Source: Paenibacillus sp. GM2 (GTDB lineage: Bacteria; Bacillota; Bacilli; Paenibacillales; Paenibacillaceae). Taken from it: DNA of 64,000 bases. Below the pieces are notes generated by a model that ran no database searches, had not been told where the DNA came from, and worked only from the letters and a program-made list of their open reading frames with translations. Position numbers and translations under genes: made by a program. Position 1 is the first letter of the stretch; each line of letters opens with the position of its first letter. The DNA lies in NCBI RefSeq assembly GCF_900069005.2, contig NZ_LN831279.1, positions 2,620,269 through 2,684,268 on the forward strand, in the 5' to 3' direction. Positions 1 through 8,816 of the stretch are shown here, in pieces.

Positions 1-173
1 GTGCCGTTGAAGGCAAACTGGAGCGTCCTGACACGGTTCTGGCTATCGAAGCCGTATATATGGGGCGGGCTACCTTCCCGCACGGTCTCGAATACGAATC
101 GGAGATCCCGGCACAAGTAATTAAGACAGCCAATAGCAAACTAACCGAGCTAAAGGATCTGCTCGAAGCTTGA
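1..173 (+). CDS. 3' end of an unrecognised protein (partial)
   Basis: Only the last 56 codons are in the window: an open frame from base 3 to a TGA at 171-173. The tail reads as a compact soluble domain ending in a Lys/Glu/Leu-rich helix (TANSKLTELKDLLEA). I do not recognise the family. It ends 11 bases before the FtsW-like gene on the same strand, so the two may be co-transcribed. No signal peptide or motif can be judged from so short a piece. Confidence 0.6.
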   Translation, partial: AVEGKLERPDTVLAIEAVYMGRATFPHGLEYESEIPAQVIKTANSKLTELKDLLEA

Positions 174-184
174 GCGAACAATAG

Positions 185-1435
185 ATGAAAGACAGCCAAG
201 ATAGACCTAGACGCGGAACACCCGACTTCCAGTTGCTTATTTTGACTTTATTGCTTGTTGGATTCGGGATTGTCATGGTGTTTAGCTCCAGCTCCAGCGT
301 GACTCAATTTAGTGAGAGATTCAGTTATAATCCCTTATATTTTACGAAGAAGCAAATCATTTTTGCGGGGGTTGGCATCTTCGGAATGTTTATTACGATG
401 AATATTCCTTATGAGAAATTCCGCAAGCTCTTCGCACCGATATTCATCCTGGCTATTATTCTGTTGATGATCGTTCCCTTTATGAGCAAGATCAACGGAG
501 CCAGTTCCTGGCTCCAGATCGGTTCACTGGGCATCCAGCCGACCGAGCTGGCCAAGATTACGACGATTATGTATCTGGCTGCTCTAATATCCAAGAAGGG
601 AGAACGATTCCGAGATCTGAGGACCGGTTATATTCCTGTTATGGTCATTGTCGGCTTCGTGGCCGGACTCATCATGCTGCAGCCGGATTTGGGTTCCTGT
701 ATGATTCTTGTAGCCACAGCCGGGTTGATTATTTTGGCCGGCGGCGCCAACATGAAGCATATCCTCGGTTCGATCGGGCTCCTGATTCTCGGTGCCAGCA
801 TCGTCCTGGGAATCGGCTCGCTATGGAACAAAATTAATCCCCCTAGCGAATCCGCCGGATCAGGCAGCCAATATCAGTTGGACCGGATCAAAGCGTATAT
901 TGATCCGTGGGCAGATCCTCAGCATACGAGCTACAACCTCATTCAATCGCTGACTGCAATGGGTCACGGAGGAGTGACAGGCACCGGATTTGGACAAGGT
1001 ATTCAGAAGCTGCATTATTTGCCGAATGCCTATAATGACTTCATTTTCTCGGTCATCGGTGAAGAGTTCGGATTTATCGGCACGTTTTTGTTCCTGCTCT
1101 TCTATCTATATTTTATATGGAGGGGTCTGCTCGTCTCCTTGCGCTGCTCCAGCGCCTTCGGTACATTGCTGGGCGTTGGCATTATGGGGCTTATCGCCAT
1201 TCAATCCTTCATCAACATCGGAGGGGTAACTCGTACAATCCCGATTACCGGCGTAACCTTGCCGTTTATTAGCTATGGCGGTTCATCGCTGGTTGTCATG
1301 CTGCTCGCCATGGGAATGGTACTTAGCATTTCCAGAGAATCGTCGCTTCCGTCGAAGCAGGAGAAAACCAAATCGGTTGTGGTCAAGGAAGAGAGCGTAT
1401 TCGAACGAAATCAACGCAGACACCGCAATATGTAA
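185..1435 (+). CDS. ftsW: FtsW/RodA/SpoVE family (SEDS) peptidoglycan polymerase
   Basis: Predicted polytopic membrane protein of 416 aa, normal length for SEDS glycosyltransferases that polymerise lipid II together with a class B PBP. About ten hydrophobic segments are visible. The conserved glycine-rich loop (GHGGVTGTGFG, around residue 260) and the LPNAYNDF motif around residue 280, which carries the family's catalytic Asp, are both present, as is the C-terminal PFISYGGSS motif. A YlaN gene lies 2 kb away, as near ftsW in Bacillus subtilis, so FtsW is preferred over RodA or SpoVE, though sequence alone does not settle it. The ribosome binding site before the ATG is weak, which fits coupling to the preceding gene. 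A terminator follows directly. Confidence 0.82.
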   Translation: MKDSQDRPRRGTPDFQLLILTLLLVGFGIVMVFSSSSSVTQFSERFSYNPLYFTKKQIIFAGVGIFGMFITMNIPYEKFRKLFAPIFILAIILLMIVPFMSKINGASSWLQIGSLGIQPTELAKITTIMYLAALISKKGERFRDLRTGYIPVMVIVGFVAGLIMLQPDLGSCMILVATAGLIILAGGANMKHILGSIGLLILGASIVLGIGSLWNKINPPSESAGSGSQYQLDRIKAYIDPWADPQHTSYNLIQSLTAMGHGGVTGTGFGQGIQKLHYLPNAYNDFIFSVIGEEFGFIGTFLFLLFYLYFIWRGLLVSLRCSSAFGTLLGVGIMGLIAIQSFINIGGVTRTIPITGVTLPFISYGGSSLVVMLLAMGMVLSISRESSLPSKQEKTKSVVVKEESVFERNQRRHRNM

Positions 1436-1443
1436 TTCTATTC

Positions 1444-1479
1444 AAAAAAGACTGCTGGATCAAGATCCGCAGTCTTTTT
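1444..1479. terminator. Bidirectional intrinsic terminator
   Basis: An AAAAAGACTGC arm pairs with GCAGTCTTTTT around an inner GGATC/GATCC stem. It ends the ftsW transcript and faces the convergent Asp23 gene. Confidence 0.8.
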
Positions 1480-1546
1480 CTAATTCAATTCTGAAAGCTG
1501 GATAGCGTCAAAAACTATGTAATCCATAACTCTGATCATCTGTCAG

Positions 1547-1909
1547 TTATGCCTCATCGTCTTTAAATGCTACACCTTCAACCTTCACATTGACTTCAAC
1601 AACCTTAAGCCCGGTCATACTCTCAACGGCTTCCCGCACATTTTGTTGCAACATGCGGCATACCTCATGGATTGGAGTCTCATAGAGAACGATAATCCGC
1701 AAATCGATCGCCGCTTCCAATTGACCGACCTCTACGGTAACGCCTTTTTGCACGTTCTTGCCACTCAACCGTTTTGCCCAACCTTCAGACAATCCTCCGG
1801 ACATTGCAGCAATACCCGGTGTTTCCAAGGCGGCCATACCCGCGACTTTGGATACAACATCATCTGAAATTTTAATCATACCCATATCCAATTGCAGTTG
1901 CTCGGTCAT
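1547..1909 (-). CDS. Asp23/Gls24 family envelope stress protein
   Basis: Protein of 120 aa matching the Asp23/Gls24 (DUF322) fold: an N-terminal ISDDVVSKVAGMAALETPGI segment, then alternating strands (VTVEVGQLEAAIDLRIIV) and a helix around EVCRMLQQNVREAVESMTG ending in VVEVNVKVEGV. Members are cytoplasmic, highly expressed and often membrane-associated through AmaP-type partners, with roles in envelope stress. No amaP partner is adjacent here. The start is fixed by an AGGAGGG ribosome binding site seven bases upstream. It appears to be a single-gene unit. Confidence 0.85.
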   Translation of the reverse strand: MTEQLQLDMGMIKISDDVVSKVAGMAALETPGIAAMSGGLSEGWAKRLSGKNVQKGVTVEVGQLEAAIDLRIIVLYETPIHEVCRMLQQNVREAVESMTGLKVVEVNVKVEGVAFKDDEA

Positions 1910-2078
1910 GGTTATCCCTCCTTCAACCTACTACCTATATTTTATATGGTAAGACCAAGTAAAGCAAATATATAGACCACATCAAATGTTTGAATTATAA
2001 TCTTCAATTGTTGGTATATTAAATTGAAAAATGAATTGAGTCTGCCATCATTAAATCCTGTATACCGAGGTGCATTTC

Positions 2079-3158
2079 ATGAAAAAATTTATTTCACCTG
2101 GCTTGCTAATCCTGACCTTCCTGCTTAGCGCTCTAGGGCACTACGCTCATTGGCCGGATACGCTTCAGTTCATCATTTCAGCTATATCCGTCATCTTCGT
2201 AGCCGGGTTTCTCGGCAAAGCAACCGAGAGTGTCGCCCACTATGCCGGACAGCGGCTTGGCGGCTTCCTTAACGCAACCTTTGGCAATGCCGCAGAACTT
2301 ATCATCGGTATTTTACTCGTTCGTGAAGGAATGTTCGATACAGTCAAGGCGAGCATCACCGGATCGATCATCGGTAATCTGCTGCTTGTACTCGGCCTAA
2401 GCCTGTTCGCTGGCGGGTTGAAATACAAGGTACAGCACTTCAATGTTCCGCTGGCCAATATGAACGGCTCTCTAATGATCGTCGCGGTCATCGCTCTATT
2501 CATCCCTGCTATCTTCCTGCAGACCCATGTGCTTCACGAAGAAGACCGTACCACCCTGAGCCTTGTCGTAGGCGGGATTCTTATTGTTGCTTATATTCTC
2601 TGGCTAATCTTCTCAATGATTACACATAAGAAATATTTGAGCGATGTTGTTGAGAAGCACAAGCCGGAGGAATGGGAAGCAGAGGAAGAACACGGCCCGG
2701 CCTGGTCGAAAAAAAGATCCATTCTCTATCTCATCCTTGCTACAGTCATGGTTGCTTTCGTTAGTGAATGGCTTGTACATACGTTAGATACATTCACACA
2801 GAAATTCGGCCTAAGCGAAATCTTTGTCGGTGCGTTCGTCGTCGCCATTATCGGAAATGCTGCAGAGCATAGCGCTGCAGTACTGCTCGCGATGAAGAAC
2901 AAAATTGGCGCCGCCGTGGAGATTGCCGTCGGAAGCAGTCTGCAGATCTCCCTGTTCGTCGCCCCTGTCCTTATCTTCGTCAGCCATCTGTTCGGAAAAC
3001 CGATGGACATCGTCTTTACGATCATCGAGCTTGCAGCTATCGGCGTATCCGTATTTATCGCCAAATCGATTATTCAGGACGGTCAGACGAACTGGTATGA
3101 AGGCTTGCTGCTGCTTTCCGTATATGCCATCCTTGGCGTTTCGTTCTACCTGGTGTAG
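2079..3158 (+). CDS. Ca2+/H+ antiporter (CaCA superfamily, Cax/ChaA type)
   Basis: A 359 aa inner-membrane cation/proton exchanger with about eleven hydrophobic segments. Both inverted alpha-repeats that form the ion site are visible: GNAAELIIG near residue 69 and GNAAEHSAAV near residue 258, each with the essential Glu. An acidic, charged cytosolic loop (EEWEAEEEHG) separates the two halves. I start at the ATG at 2079 because GAGGTG at 2067-2072 is the ribosome binding site; a GTG at 2070 overlaps that site and is unlikely. The likely role is Ca2+ efflux and alkali tolerance, inferred from family. A strong terminator follows. Confidence 0.9.
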   Translation: MKKFISPGLLILTFLLSALGHYAHWPDTLQFIISAISVIFVAGFLGKATESVAHYAGQRLGGFLNATFGNAAELIIGILLVREGMFDTVKASITGSIIGNLLLVLGLSLFAGGLKYKVQHFNVPLANMNGSLMIVAVIALFIPAIFLQTHVLHEEDRTTLSLVVGGILIVAYILWLIFSMITHKKYLSDVVEKHKPEEWEAEEEHGPAWSKKRSILYLILATVMVAFVSEWLVHTLDTFTQKFGLSEIFVGAFVVAIIGNAAEHSAAVLLAMKNKIGAAVEIAVGSSLQISLFVAPVLIFVSHLFGKPMDIVFTIIELAAIGVSVFIAKSIIQDGQTNWYEGLLLLSVYAILGVSFYLV

Positions 3159-3184
3159 ACGCTGATTTACTATCCGCAAAAAAT

Positions 3185-3219
3185 AAAGCGCAGATTCGGG
3201 CCCCCGAATTCTGCGCTTT
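3185..3219. terminator. Bidirectional terminator between cax and ylaN
   Basis: AAAGCGCAG pairs with CTGCGCTTT, with an inner TTCGGG/CCCGAA stem. Both genes point into it. Confidence 0.85.
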
Positions 3220-3249
3220 ATAAATTATATCGCTCAATTGACGCAAAGA

Positions 3250-3540
3250 CTAAGCTTCTCGGTTATTCATCGCTTCGTACAGGGATGCCAGATTCCGTTC
3301 GAGTCTGCTTATGATTAGCTTGCCCTCCTGTTCCTGTACCAGGCCGGCGCGTATCGCATAATCCACCTGTCTTGAGAAACCGTACATCTGGGTATCCAGA
3401 ACTTCCTCATAGAGAGGGCAATAACGAGTAGCGAGATTCTCCATCTGTACTTCGATCAGTTTCTCTATTTTATCTGCATCTTCCTTCAGAAGATTAAGCG
3501 CTTTGAGATTAATTTGCTCCTGTATATCAGATGAAGTCAT
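3250..3540 (-). CDS. ylaN: YlaN family protein (DUF1507)
   Basis: Protein of 96 aa with the YlaN signature CPLYEEVLDTQMYGFSRQVD in the middle and a helical amphipathic profile throughout. In B. subtilis and Staphylococcus aureus, YlaN binds Fur and matters under iron limitation; that function is family knowledge, not visible here. The start follows an AGGGGGGAAG ribosome binding site. Placement about 1.8 kb from an FtsW-type gene is a conserved neighbourhood in Bacillus. Confidence 0.92.
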   Translation of the reverse strand: MTSSDIQEQINLKALNLLKEDADKIEKLIEVQMENLATRYCPLYEEVLDTQMYGFSRQVDYAIRAGLVQEQEGKLIISRLERNLASLYEAMNNREA

Positions 3541-3676
3541 TGTTTCTTCCCCCCTATGTCCTTATCACTCATCAACTCTATTCTTAATATTAGACGAAAT
3601 TCAGGGCCAATACAAGAACCTCTCCAAATAATCACTCTCTTAAAAATTATATGTCAAAATATTATATGTATACAAA

Positions 3677-3709
3677 AAAACACTTCCGCCCATAGGACGG
3701 AAATGTTTT
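3677..3709 (-). terminator. Terminator of the HPr-like gene
   Basis: AAAACA-TTCCG and its complement CGGAA-TGTTTT flank a nine-base loop, with a long T run on the minus strand. Confidence 0.75.
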
Positions 3710-3722
3710 CCTGTTACTTGAC

Positions 3723-3968
3723 TTATTCGGCCACAACCTGAACCTTCAAGCCGTGTTTTGCGAACACTTCCGATACGGCTTTTTTCGCTTCGTCCGCATC
3801 CGGTCCATGGACATGCAATTGATAGTCCTGTGTATTAACAAGTGTAGTAAAAAGGCCGAGAATACTCTTAACATCGATATACTTGCTGTCAGCTTGCAAC
3901 ACGATAGAAGAAGTAAATTTGCCTGCTGTCTGAGCAATTTCAACAATCGCTTGATTATTATTTGCCAT
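3723..3968 (-). CDS. HPr-fold protein lacking the active-site histidine
   Basis: Protein of 81 aa related to the phosphocarrier HPr. Residues 12-35 (AQTAGKFTSS...DVKS) align without gaps to the segment of B. subtilis HPr from VQTASKYDAD to NLKS, and the KSILG motif keeps the equivalent of regulatory Ser46 (here Ser35). The protein starts at what would be the beginning of helix A: strand beta-1 and the His15 loop (HARPA in HPr) are absent and replaced by ANNNQA. It therefore cannot carry PTS phosphate on His15, but could still be an HPr-kinase-type substrate or a CcpA cofactor like Crh. A GGAGGG ribosome binding site supports this start, so the short N-terminus is not a start-calling error. 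Confidence 0.75.
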   Translation of the reverse strand: MANNNQAIVEIAQTAGKFTSSIVLQADSKYIDVKSILGLFTTLVNTQDYQLHVHGPDADEAKKAVSEVFAKHGLKVQVVAE

Positions 3969-4087
3969 TGGAATCCCTCCGCGTCGATACTGTAGAATTT
4001 ATACAATATAATGATACCTTGAATCCGCTTTCCAGGCAAGGAATTTTCTCTTAAAGGTGGTGCATACAGGCGCTTCGCTCAAGCGCT

Positions 4088-5203
4088 TTACTTGAGATTC
4101 TCCGGATTCAAACCTTCCAGTTCTGGAATTACAAAAATACCATCCTTACGAATTAATACGTCGTCGAAGTAGATTTCCCCGCCGCCGTATTCAGGGCGCT
4201 GAATAAGTACCAGGTCCCAATGGATTGAGGAACGGTTGCCGTTATCTGTCTCATCATATGCTTGACCCGGTGTAAAGTGCAGGCTGCCGGCGATCTTCTC
4301 GTCGAACAGGATATCCTTCATCGGATGAAGAATGTACGGGTTAAAGCCAATCGCAAATTCACCGATATATCTGGCTCCCTCATCCGAATCCAAAATTTCA
4401 TTCAGACGAGCTGTATCATTGCTGGTTGCCTCCACAATTTTGCCGTTCTCGAAGCGGAACTTAATATTCTCAAAGGTGATGCCATTGTATAGAGTAGCCG
4501 CATTATAGCTGATCGTGCCGTTAACGGAATCCCGTACAGGAGCGCTGTACACCTCTCCATCAGGGATATTCTTTTGACCAGAGCATTTCTCTGCGCCGAT
4601 GTCTTTAATCGAAAAGCTCAGATCGGTGCCTGGGCTTACGATGCGTACCTTGTCAGTACGCTTCATCAGATCGGCAAGCGCATCCTGGGCGCGATCCATC
4701 TTGGCATAATCCAGATTACATACATCAAAATAGAAGTTCTCGAAGGCTTCCGTGCTTACATTAGCCAGTTGGGCCATGCTTGCGTTCGGATAGCGGAGCA
4801 CCACCCATTTCGTATGCTTCACACGCTGCTCGCTATGAACCGGATGCTGGTAATGAGCATTGTACAATTTCATCTTATCTTCCGGAACATCGGATGTATC
4901 ATTTACATTTGACCCGGCGCGAATCCCGATGTAGCAGTCCATCATTTGCATTCTGTGCAGGTCATATTCGGCCCAGGCTTTAATGCCTTCCTCGGTTGCA
5001 TACTTCAACTGTGCGCTCTGCAGCGCCTTGTCCGTTAATTCAACGAAGGCATGACCGCCCTTCTTCCCCACTTCTTCAACAATCGCTTTAATCAGATCGC
5101 GTTCATCACCGATCATCTCCACAAGTACATTCTCGCCAGGCTGAACATTAACGGAATAGCCTACGAGATTTTCTGCCAACTTTTGAATTCTAGGGTCTCT
5201 CAT
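4088..5203 (-). CDS. M29 family metallo-aminopeptidase (AmpS/PepS type)
   Basis: Cytoplasmic aminopeptidase of 371 aa, the usual length of the thermophilic metalloprotease (M29) family. Family landmarks include GENVLVEM near the N-terminus, the metal-ligand stretch IGEFAIGFNP with its Glu, and the SLHFTPGQAYDET...SSIHWDLV region with His and Asp ligands near the C-terminus. It removes N-terminal residues in peptide turnover. The ATG at 5203 is chosen because AGGAGG lies nine bases upstream; a longer reading to 5260 adds an unrelated Cys-containing leader and has no ribosome binding site. Confidence 0.9.
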   Translation of the reverse strand: MRDPRIQKLAENLVGYSVNVQPGENVLVEMIGDERDLIKAIVEEVGKKGGHAFVELTDKALQSAQLKYATEEGIKAWAEYDLHRMQMMDCYIGIRAGSNVNDTSDVPEDKMKLYNAHYQHPVHSEQRVKHTKWVVLRYPNASMAQLANVSTEAFENFYFDVCNLDYAKMDRAQDALADLMKRTDKVRIVSPGTDLSFSIKDIGAEKCSGQKNIPDGEVYSAPVRDSVNGTISYNAATLYNGITFENIKFRFENGKIVEATSNDTARLNEILDSDEGARYIGEFAIGFNPYILHPMKDILFDEKIAGSLHFTPGQAYDETDNGNRSSIHWDLVLIQRPEYGGGEIYFDDVLIRKDGIFVIPELEGLNPENLK

Positions 5204-5345
5204 AATACTTGCCTCCTCATCACATAACGGGCAGTAACTTACCGCTGCCCCTAACCACACAATCTCTATTGAACAATGGTTAATTCTTCATTATTGTACC
5301 ACTACACCCTCTTTAAGTCAGCCCGCCACTGCGCGACTTAATCCC

Positions 5346-6182
5346 TTATTTAATCTTCGAGAACTGATTATCCGTATAGAGTACTTCATGTTCGGTAATT
5401 CCGAGCGGATTCGGGTAGGATAATCTCGTCTCGGATACGAGTCTGGCCGGAAGGCCTGTCTTGCGGTTCACGGTCAAATAATATATCACCTTGGCATTCG
5501 CTTGTTGCATCATTTGCTCCAGCTGCTTGTTCCCGTTCACCCAAAGATTGTTCATCTCCGTCTCAACCTCAGATGAATACTTGGAGTTAACCTGCTTCAA
5601 CTTGCTGCTCCAGTCTGTCCTTATCCCTTCCATCTCTCCGTCCAGCTTGGCCTTCAGCTGCTGCTTGGCCTCCTGAGGGTCAAGTTCAATTCGCAGCACC
5701 TCCGTCCCCCTTGCAGCGCCCTTCTCTAACGACAGGCTCTTTCTGCTTGCCCTGCGGATATCTTCCAGTTGATCCAGCGGGTTCAACCGGGCTATCCCAC
5801 GGGTCAAAGCGTTGGCATCGGAGGACGCGATCATCCAGGCCCCTCCCTGCCAGCGCAGCTTTGCTTCAAGTCCTTGGCCTGTCTGGACCTCGGCGCTCTG
5901 CAGTTTTTGCCCCTGTCCACCGGGGAGAACCGTGCGCATATTTAATTCATGGTGATCATTCAACTCACCGACATAAGCGAATGAATCTTCGATCTTCTCC
6001 TGCTTCCCGCGAGCAAGAACTGCATTGCCTTGGAAGGTCAGCTGCTCATGGCCCGCAAGCCCGGCATAAGTGAGATCGAACCAATCCTTTGCCGTCTTCG
6101 TCTCCCCGATCTGGCAAGCTGCCACAGGCAGAACGAGGCTAAATACAACCGTTAGCTTTATCACGGATAACCGTATTCTCAT
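5346..6182 (-). CDS. Predicted lipoprotein of unknown function
   Basis: Protein of 278 aa with a lipoprotein signal peptide: Met-Arg-Ile-Arg start, hydrophobic core, and a VAAC lipobox giving a lipidated Cys at about residue 23. The rest is soluble and charged, with an Ala/Lys/Gln-rich helical stretch (residues about 165-230) and a C-terminal YLTVNRKTGLPARLVSETRLSY segment resembling the strand pattern of LolA-like or DUF6612-type lipoproteins. I do not assign a family. It stands alone between the aminopeptidase gene and the cyclase gene, all on the minus strand. Confidence 0.8.
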   Translation of the reverse strand: MRIRLSVIKLTVVFSLVLPVAACQIGETKTAKDWFDLTYAGLAGHEQLTFQGNAVLARGKQEKIEDSFAYVGELNDHHELNMRTVLPGGQGQKLQSAEVQTGQGLEAKLRWQGGAWMIASSDANALTRGIARLNPLDQLEDIRRASRKSLSLEKGAARGTEVLRIELDPQEAKQQLKAKLDGEMEGIRTDWSSKLKQVNSKYSSEVETEMNNLWVNGNKQLEQMMQQANAKVIYYLTVNRKTGLPARLVSETRLSYPNPLGITEHEVLYTDNQFSKIK

Positions 6183-6294
6183 ATTGCGATCAGACTCCTC
6201 TACTACAAGCTCCTCACAGCTTTATAGAACATATTGTTCATGCAGTAGTAGGCTTTCCCCGTGTATGTAAACTATTCATCATTCCCTCATAAGA

Positions 6295-6322
6295 AAGGGA
6301 CATCCTGTATTGGATGTCCCTT
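6295..6322 (-). terminator. Terminator of the GGDEF gene
   Basis: AAGGGACATCC and GGATGTCCCTT form a perfect stem with a six-base loop just past the stop codon at 6332. Confidence 0.85.
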
Positions 6323-6331
6323 GAAATAACG

Positions 6332-8323
6332 CTACAGCTCGGGGTTCAAACCGATATGCGTCTGATTTCTACCATTGTTCTTCGCCTTGTACAAAGCCAT
6401 ATCGGCATAATAGAACAAGGATTCCACACTGATCTTCTCGCTGTCCCGCGTCCATTCGGCAATGCCGCAGGAGACGGTTACCTTCGGGTCGGTCTCGCTG
6501 GCTACCCGCAATCGGATCGTCTCAGCGATCTGATATCCGCTCTCGACATCGGCACCCGGTAAGTAGATGGCCAGTTCCTCGCCTCCCCAACGGGCTGCGA
6601 TATCCGTCTTGCGAATCGCGCTTCTGACGATGGAGCTAACCTCGCGCAATATTTTGTCCCCGATCTGATGGCCATAAGTATCATTGATCCCTTTGAACTG
6701 ATCGATATCGACGATAATCAATGACCCGCCTTCATCCTTGCGCTGATGCTTCTGCACCGACTCGTCCAGATAATGGCGTGCGTACAGCTCGGTCAGCATA
6801 TCACGATTCGCCATTCTGCGCACTTCAGCATGCAGCGAGGCGTTAGCAATCGCAAGCCCGATATGCTGCGACAGGATTTGCAGCAGCTTGTAATTATCAT
6901 AGGAGAAGAAACGTTCCTCCCGGTGAGCGAGCATGATCGCCCCATTCACTTCACCGCGCACGATGATCGGCGCTGCGATCAGCGAACGCGACTTGGTTTC
7001 CTCCATGAATTTGGAAGAGATTTTCCCGTAAGCCTGGTAATCCGACAAAATAATGGGCTCTCTTGTAGAGTAGACAAGCCCGTTGAATCCATAATCTTTA
7101 GGGAAGAACTCTTTGAATATTCTTGGAAAATTGGAGGACATAATCTCGAAGCAGTCGCTCTCTTTATCCAATTGTGAGATACAGCAATATTCCGCCTTGA
7201 AAATCGAGAGCAGTTCTTCTGTCGCAAATTTAAATACTTCCTTCAGACGCAAGCTCTGATTCAGCCGTTTGACCAACTCGTTAATCAGACGAAGCTCGCT
7301 GATCAGCAGATTTGACTGCTCGTACAGCTTGGCATTCTCAAAAGCAGTTCCTGCCGTATCCCCGAGAATGCCGATCAGCTGCAGATCCGCCTCCTCGATC
7401 TCATCAGAGAGGAACAGGTGCAACACTCCGTAAGCGCCCTGCTTGCCAATTAACGGAACGGCAATCTCAGCATAGCTGCTTCCATCTTCCTTCCGCTTGT
7501 CCTCCCACAGCATAACCCCGTCCATAAACGCCCGGACACACATGCCGTCTTGTTCTCCCTGAAGCTGCAGCGTTCTAATCCGCGGATCGCGGCTCGGATG
7601 ATCCTGGGACATTAACAGTTCTACCTTCGCGTCTGGATACATGCCCGCGATGCGTTCAAATACTTCCTTCAAAACAGAGTCCACATCAATCTTGTCAGAG
7701 AGGCGCTGGATGACTTGAAACAGCATGGCACGGCGCTGCTCCTCCCGCTTCGCCTGATTCTGGGCATTCAGCAAGTCTTCCACAAATAAAGCCTCGAACC
7801 GTTTATAGAAGCAAGCCAACAAATGCTGAGCGGCCGTGTTCACGATCATCTCTGCAAATGGGAACTGACTCTCATTCACGTTATTAATATGGCAGCCCAA
7901 CACGGCAAAAACCTCATGGTGATGACGTGTCTTGACCGGCGACAGAACATAGGCGCCCATCTGGTCTTTGACGGACAGAGTGCCTTTTTGTTCAAGAACC
8001 TCTCTTAAGTTGTTGGAAATTATATGTTGATCTGAGATATCAACCTGTATTAGCGGCTGAGAGATGAGAATTTCTCCGAGGTAATTGGCGAGAAACCACC
8101 CGGCTTGATGCGAGTCGGGAAAAGAGGGTTGCTGCGGCAGCCAGTCCGAGTAAGATGCCAGCAAAAGCGAGTCCAGATACGGGAAATCGAAATCATTGAT
8201 ATCGAGTTGTTCCAGCCAGTTCTTCTGCTCGGCTTGACCTTCCTCTTCTATTCTCAGCGGCAAAGGCAAATCTGAATTTGCTCTGAACGTCATCGTCACG
8301 TCTGTTCGTGATTGTTCTGCCAT
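6332..8323 (-). CDS. Diguanylate cyclase with GAF-type sensory region
   Basis: Protein of 663 aa with no obvious transmembrane segment. The C-terminal GGDEF domain has an intact active site GGEEL near residues 579-583 and an RKTD inhibitory I-site five residues upstream, so it should make cyclic di-GMP from two GTP with product feedback. The preceding 500 residues contain at least two GAF-like domains (around 200-330 and 345-490; the second has CCISQLDKESDCFEIM and RSLIAAPIIVRGEVNGAIML). A more divergent N-terminal domain precedes them. Input ligand is unknown. The start is supported by AAAGGAGC upstream. No phosphodiesterase is nearby. Confidence 0.9.
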   Translation of the reverse strand: MAEQSRTDVTMTFRANSDLPLPLRIEEEGQAEQKNWLEQLDINDFDFPYLDSLLLASYSDWLPQQPSFPDSHQAGWFLANYLGEILISQPLIQVDISDQHIISNNLREVLEQKGTLSVKDQMGAYVLSPVKTRHHHEVFAVLGCHINNVNESQFPFAEMIVNTAAQHLLACFYKRFEALFVEDLLNAQNQAKREEQRRAMLFQVIQRLSDKIDVDSVLKEVFERIAGMYPDAKVELLMSQDHPSRDPRIRTLQLQGEQDGMCVRAFMDGVMLWEDKRKEDGSSYAEIAVPLIGKQGAYGVLHLFLSDEIEEADLQLIGILGDTAGTAFENAKLYEQSNLLISELRLINELVKRLNQSLRLKEVFKFATEELLSIFKAEYCCISQLDKESDCFEIMSSNFPRIFKEFFPKDYGFNGLVYSTREPIILSDYQAYGKISSKFMEETKSRSLIAAPIIVRGEVNGAIMLAHREERFFSYDNYKLLQILSQHIGLAIANASLHAEVRRMANRDMLTELYARHYLDESVQKHQRKDEGGSLIIVDIDQFKGINDTYGHQIGDKILREVSSIVRSAIRKTDIAARWGGEELAIYLPGADVESGYQIAETIRLRVASETDPKVTVSCGIAEWTRDSEKISVESLFYYADMALYKAKNNGRNQTHIGLNPEL

Positions 8324-8586
8324 AATAAAAGCTCCTTTTCACTGCCCATTCAGCAGCGACTTAATATACAGCGAAGCTATAATGACTCTGCCCGGAGTAT
8401 AAAATATCACATATGTGCTTAATTATAATAGTTGTTTCAAAAAAATTAATTTCCCGAAGTTTGCTATCAATGATTATTTTACTATCAATTTTACTATTTT
8501 GCATTAAAAATCCTTCATTTTGTCCCATATTTTTAGGACCAATGCCCTATCGACAATTTTCTCGCTTTTCAAACAAAAACTCATAC
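8324..8586. other. AT-rich intergenic stretch
   Basis: Spacer between the divergent cyclase and rpsD transcription units. It is very AT-rich and holds short open frames without ribosome binding sites. I see no gene in it. Confidence 0.6.
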
Positions 8587-8614
8587 TTGACATTATATAC
8601 CCATTTCATATAAT
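8587..8614 (+). promoter_or_regulatory. Sigma-A promoter of rpsD
   Basis: TTGACA at 8587-8592 and TATAAT at 8609-8614, both perfect consensus, with a 16-base spacer. The implied transcript starts near 8621, leaving a leader of about 195 bases before rpsD. Confidence 0.8.
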
Positions 8615-8620
8615 ATTTAT

Positions 8621-8805
8621 TGTTGATTAAGACTGGATAGAGTCTTACTTAGGGCATAACCATTGCGAGCACCCTCTCGGATTTTGTTGCTGACAGGACA
8701 GCGGCTGAACTTTCTTGTCAGAGAGCGGTATTCTTCTATCCACCGCACAACTAAACAAAATCCGCGCAAAATAGAACCCTACAATAATAAACGTAAAAAA
8801 AGGAG
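8621..8805 (+). promoter_or_regulatory. Probable S4 autoregulatory leader of rpsD
   Basis: Long untranslated leader with several potential stems (for example AGACT...AGTCT near 8630-8645 and CTGACA...TGTCAG near 8690-8720). In B. subtilis, S4 binds such a leader and represses rpsD; assigning that role here is inference from position and length, since I cannot fold or align the RNA. Confidence 0.5.
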
Positions 8806-8816
8806 TCTATTATACA

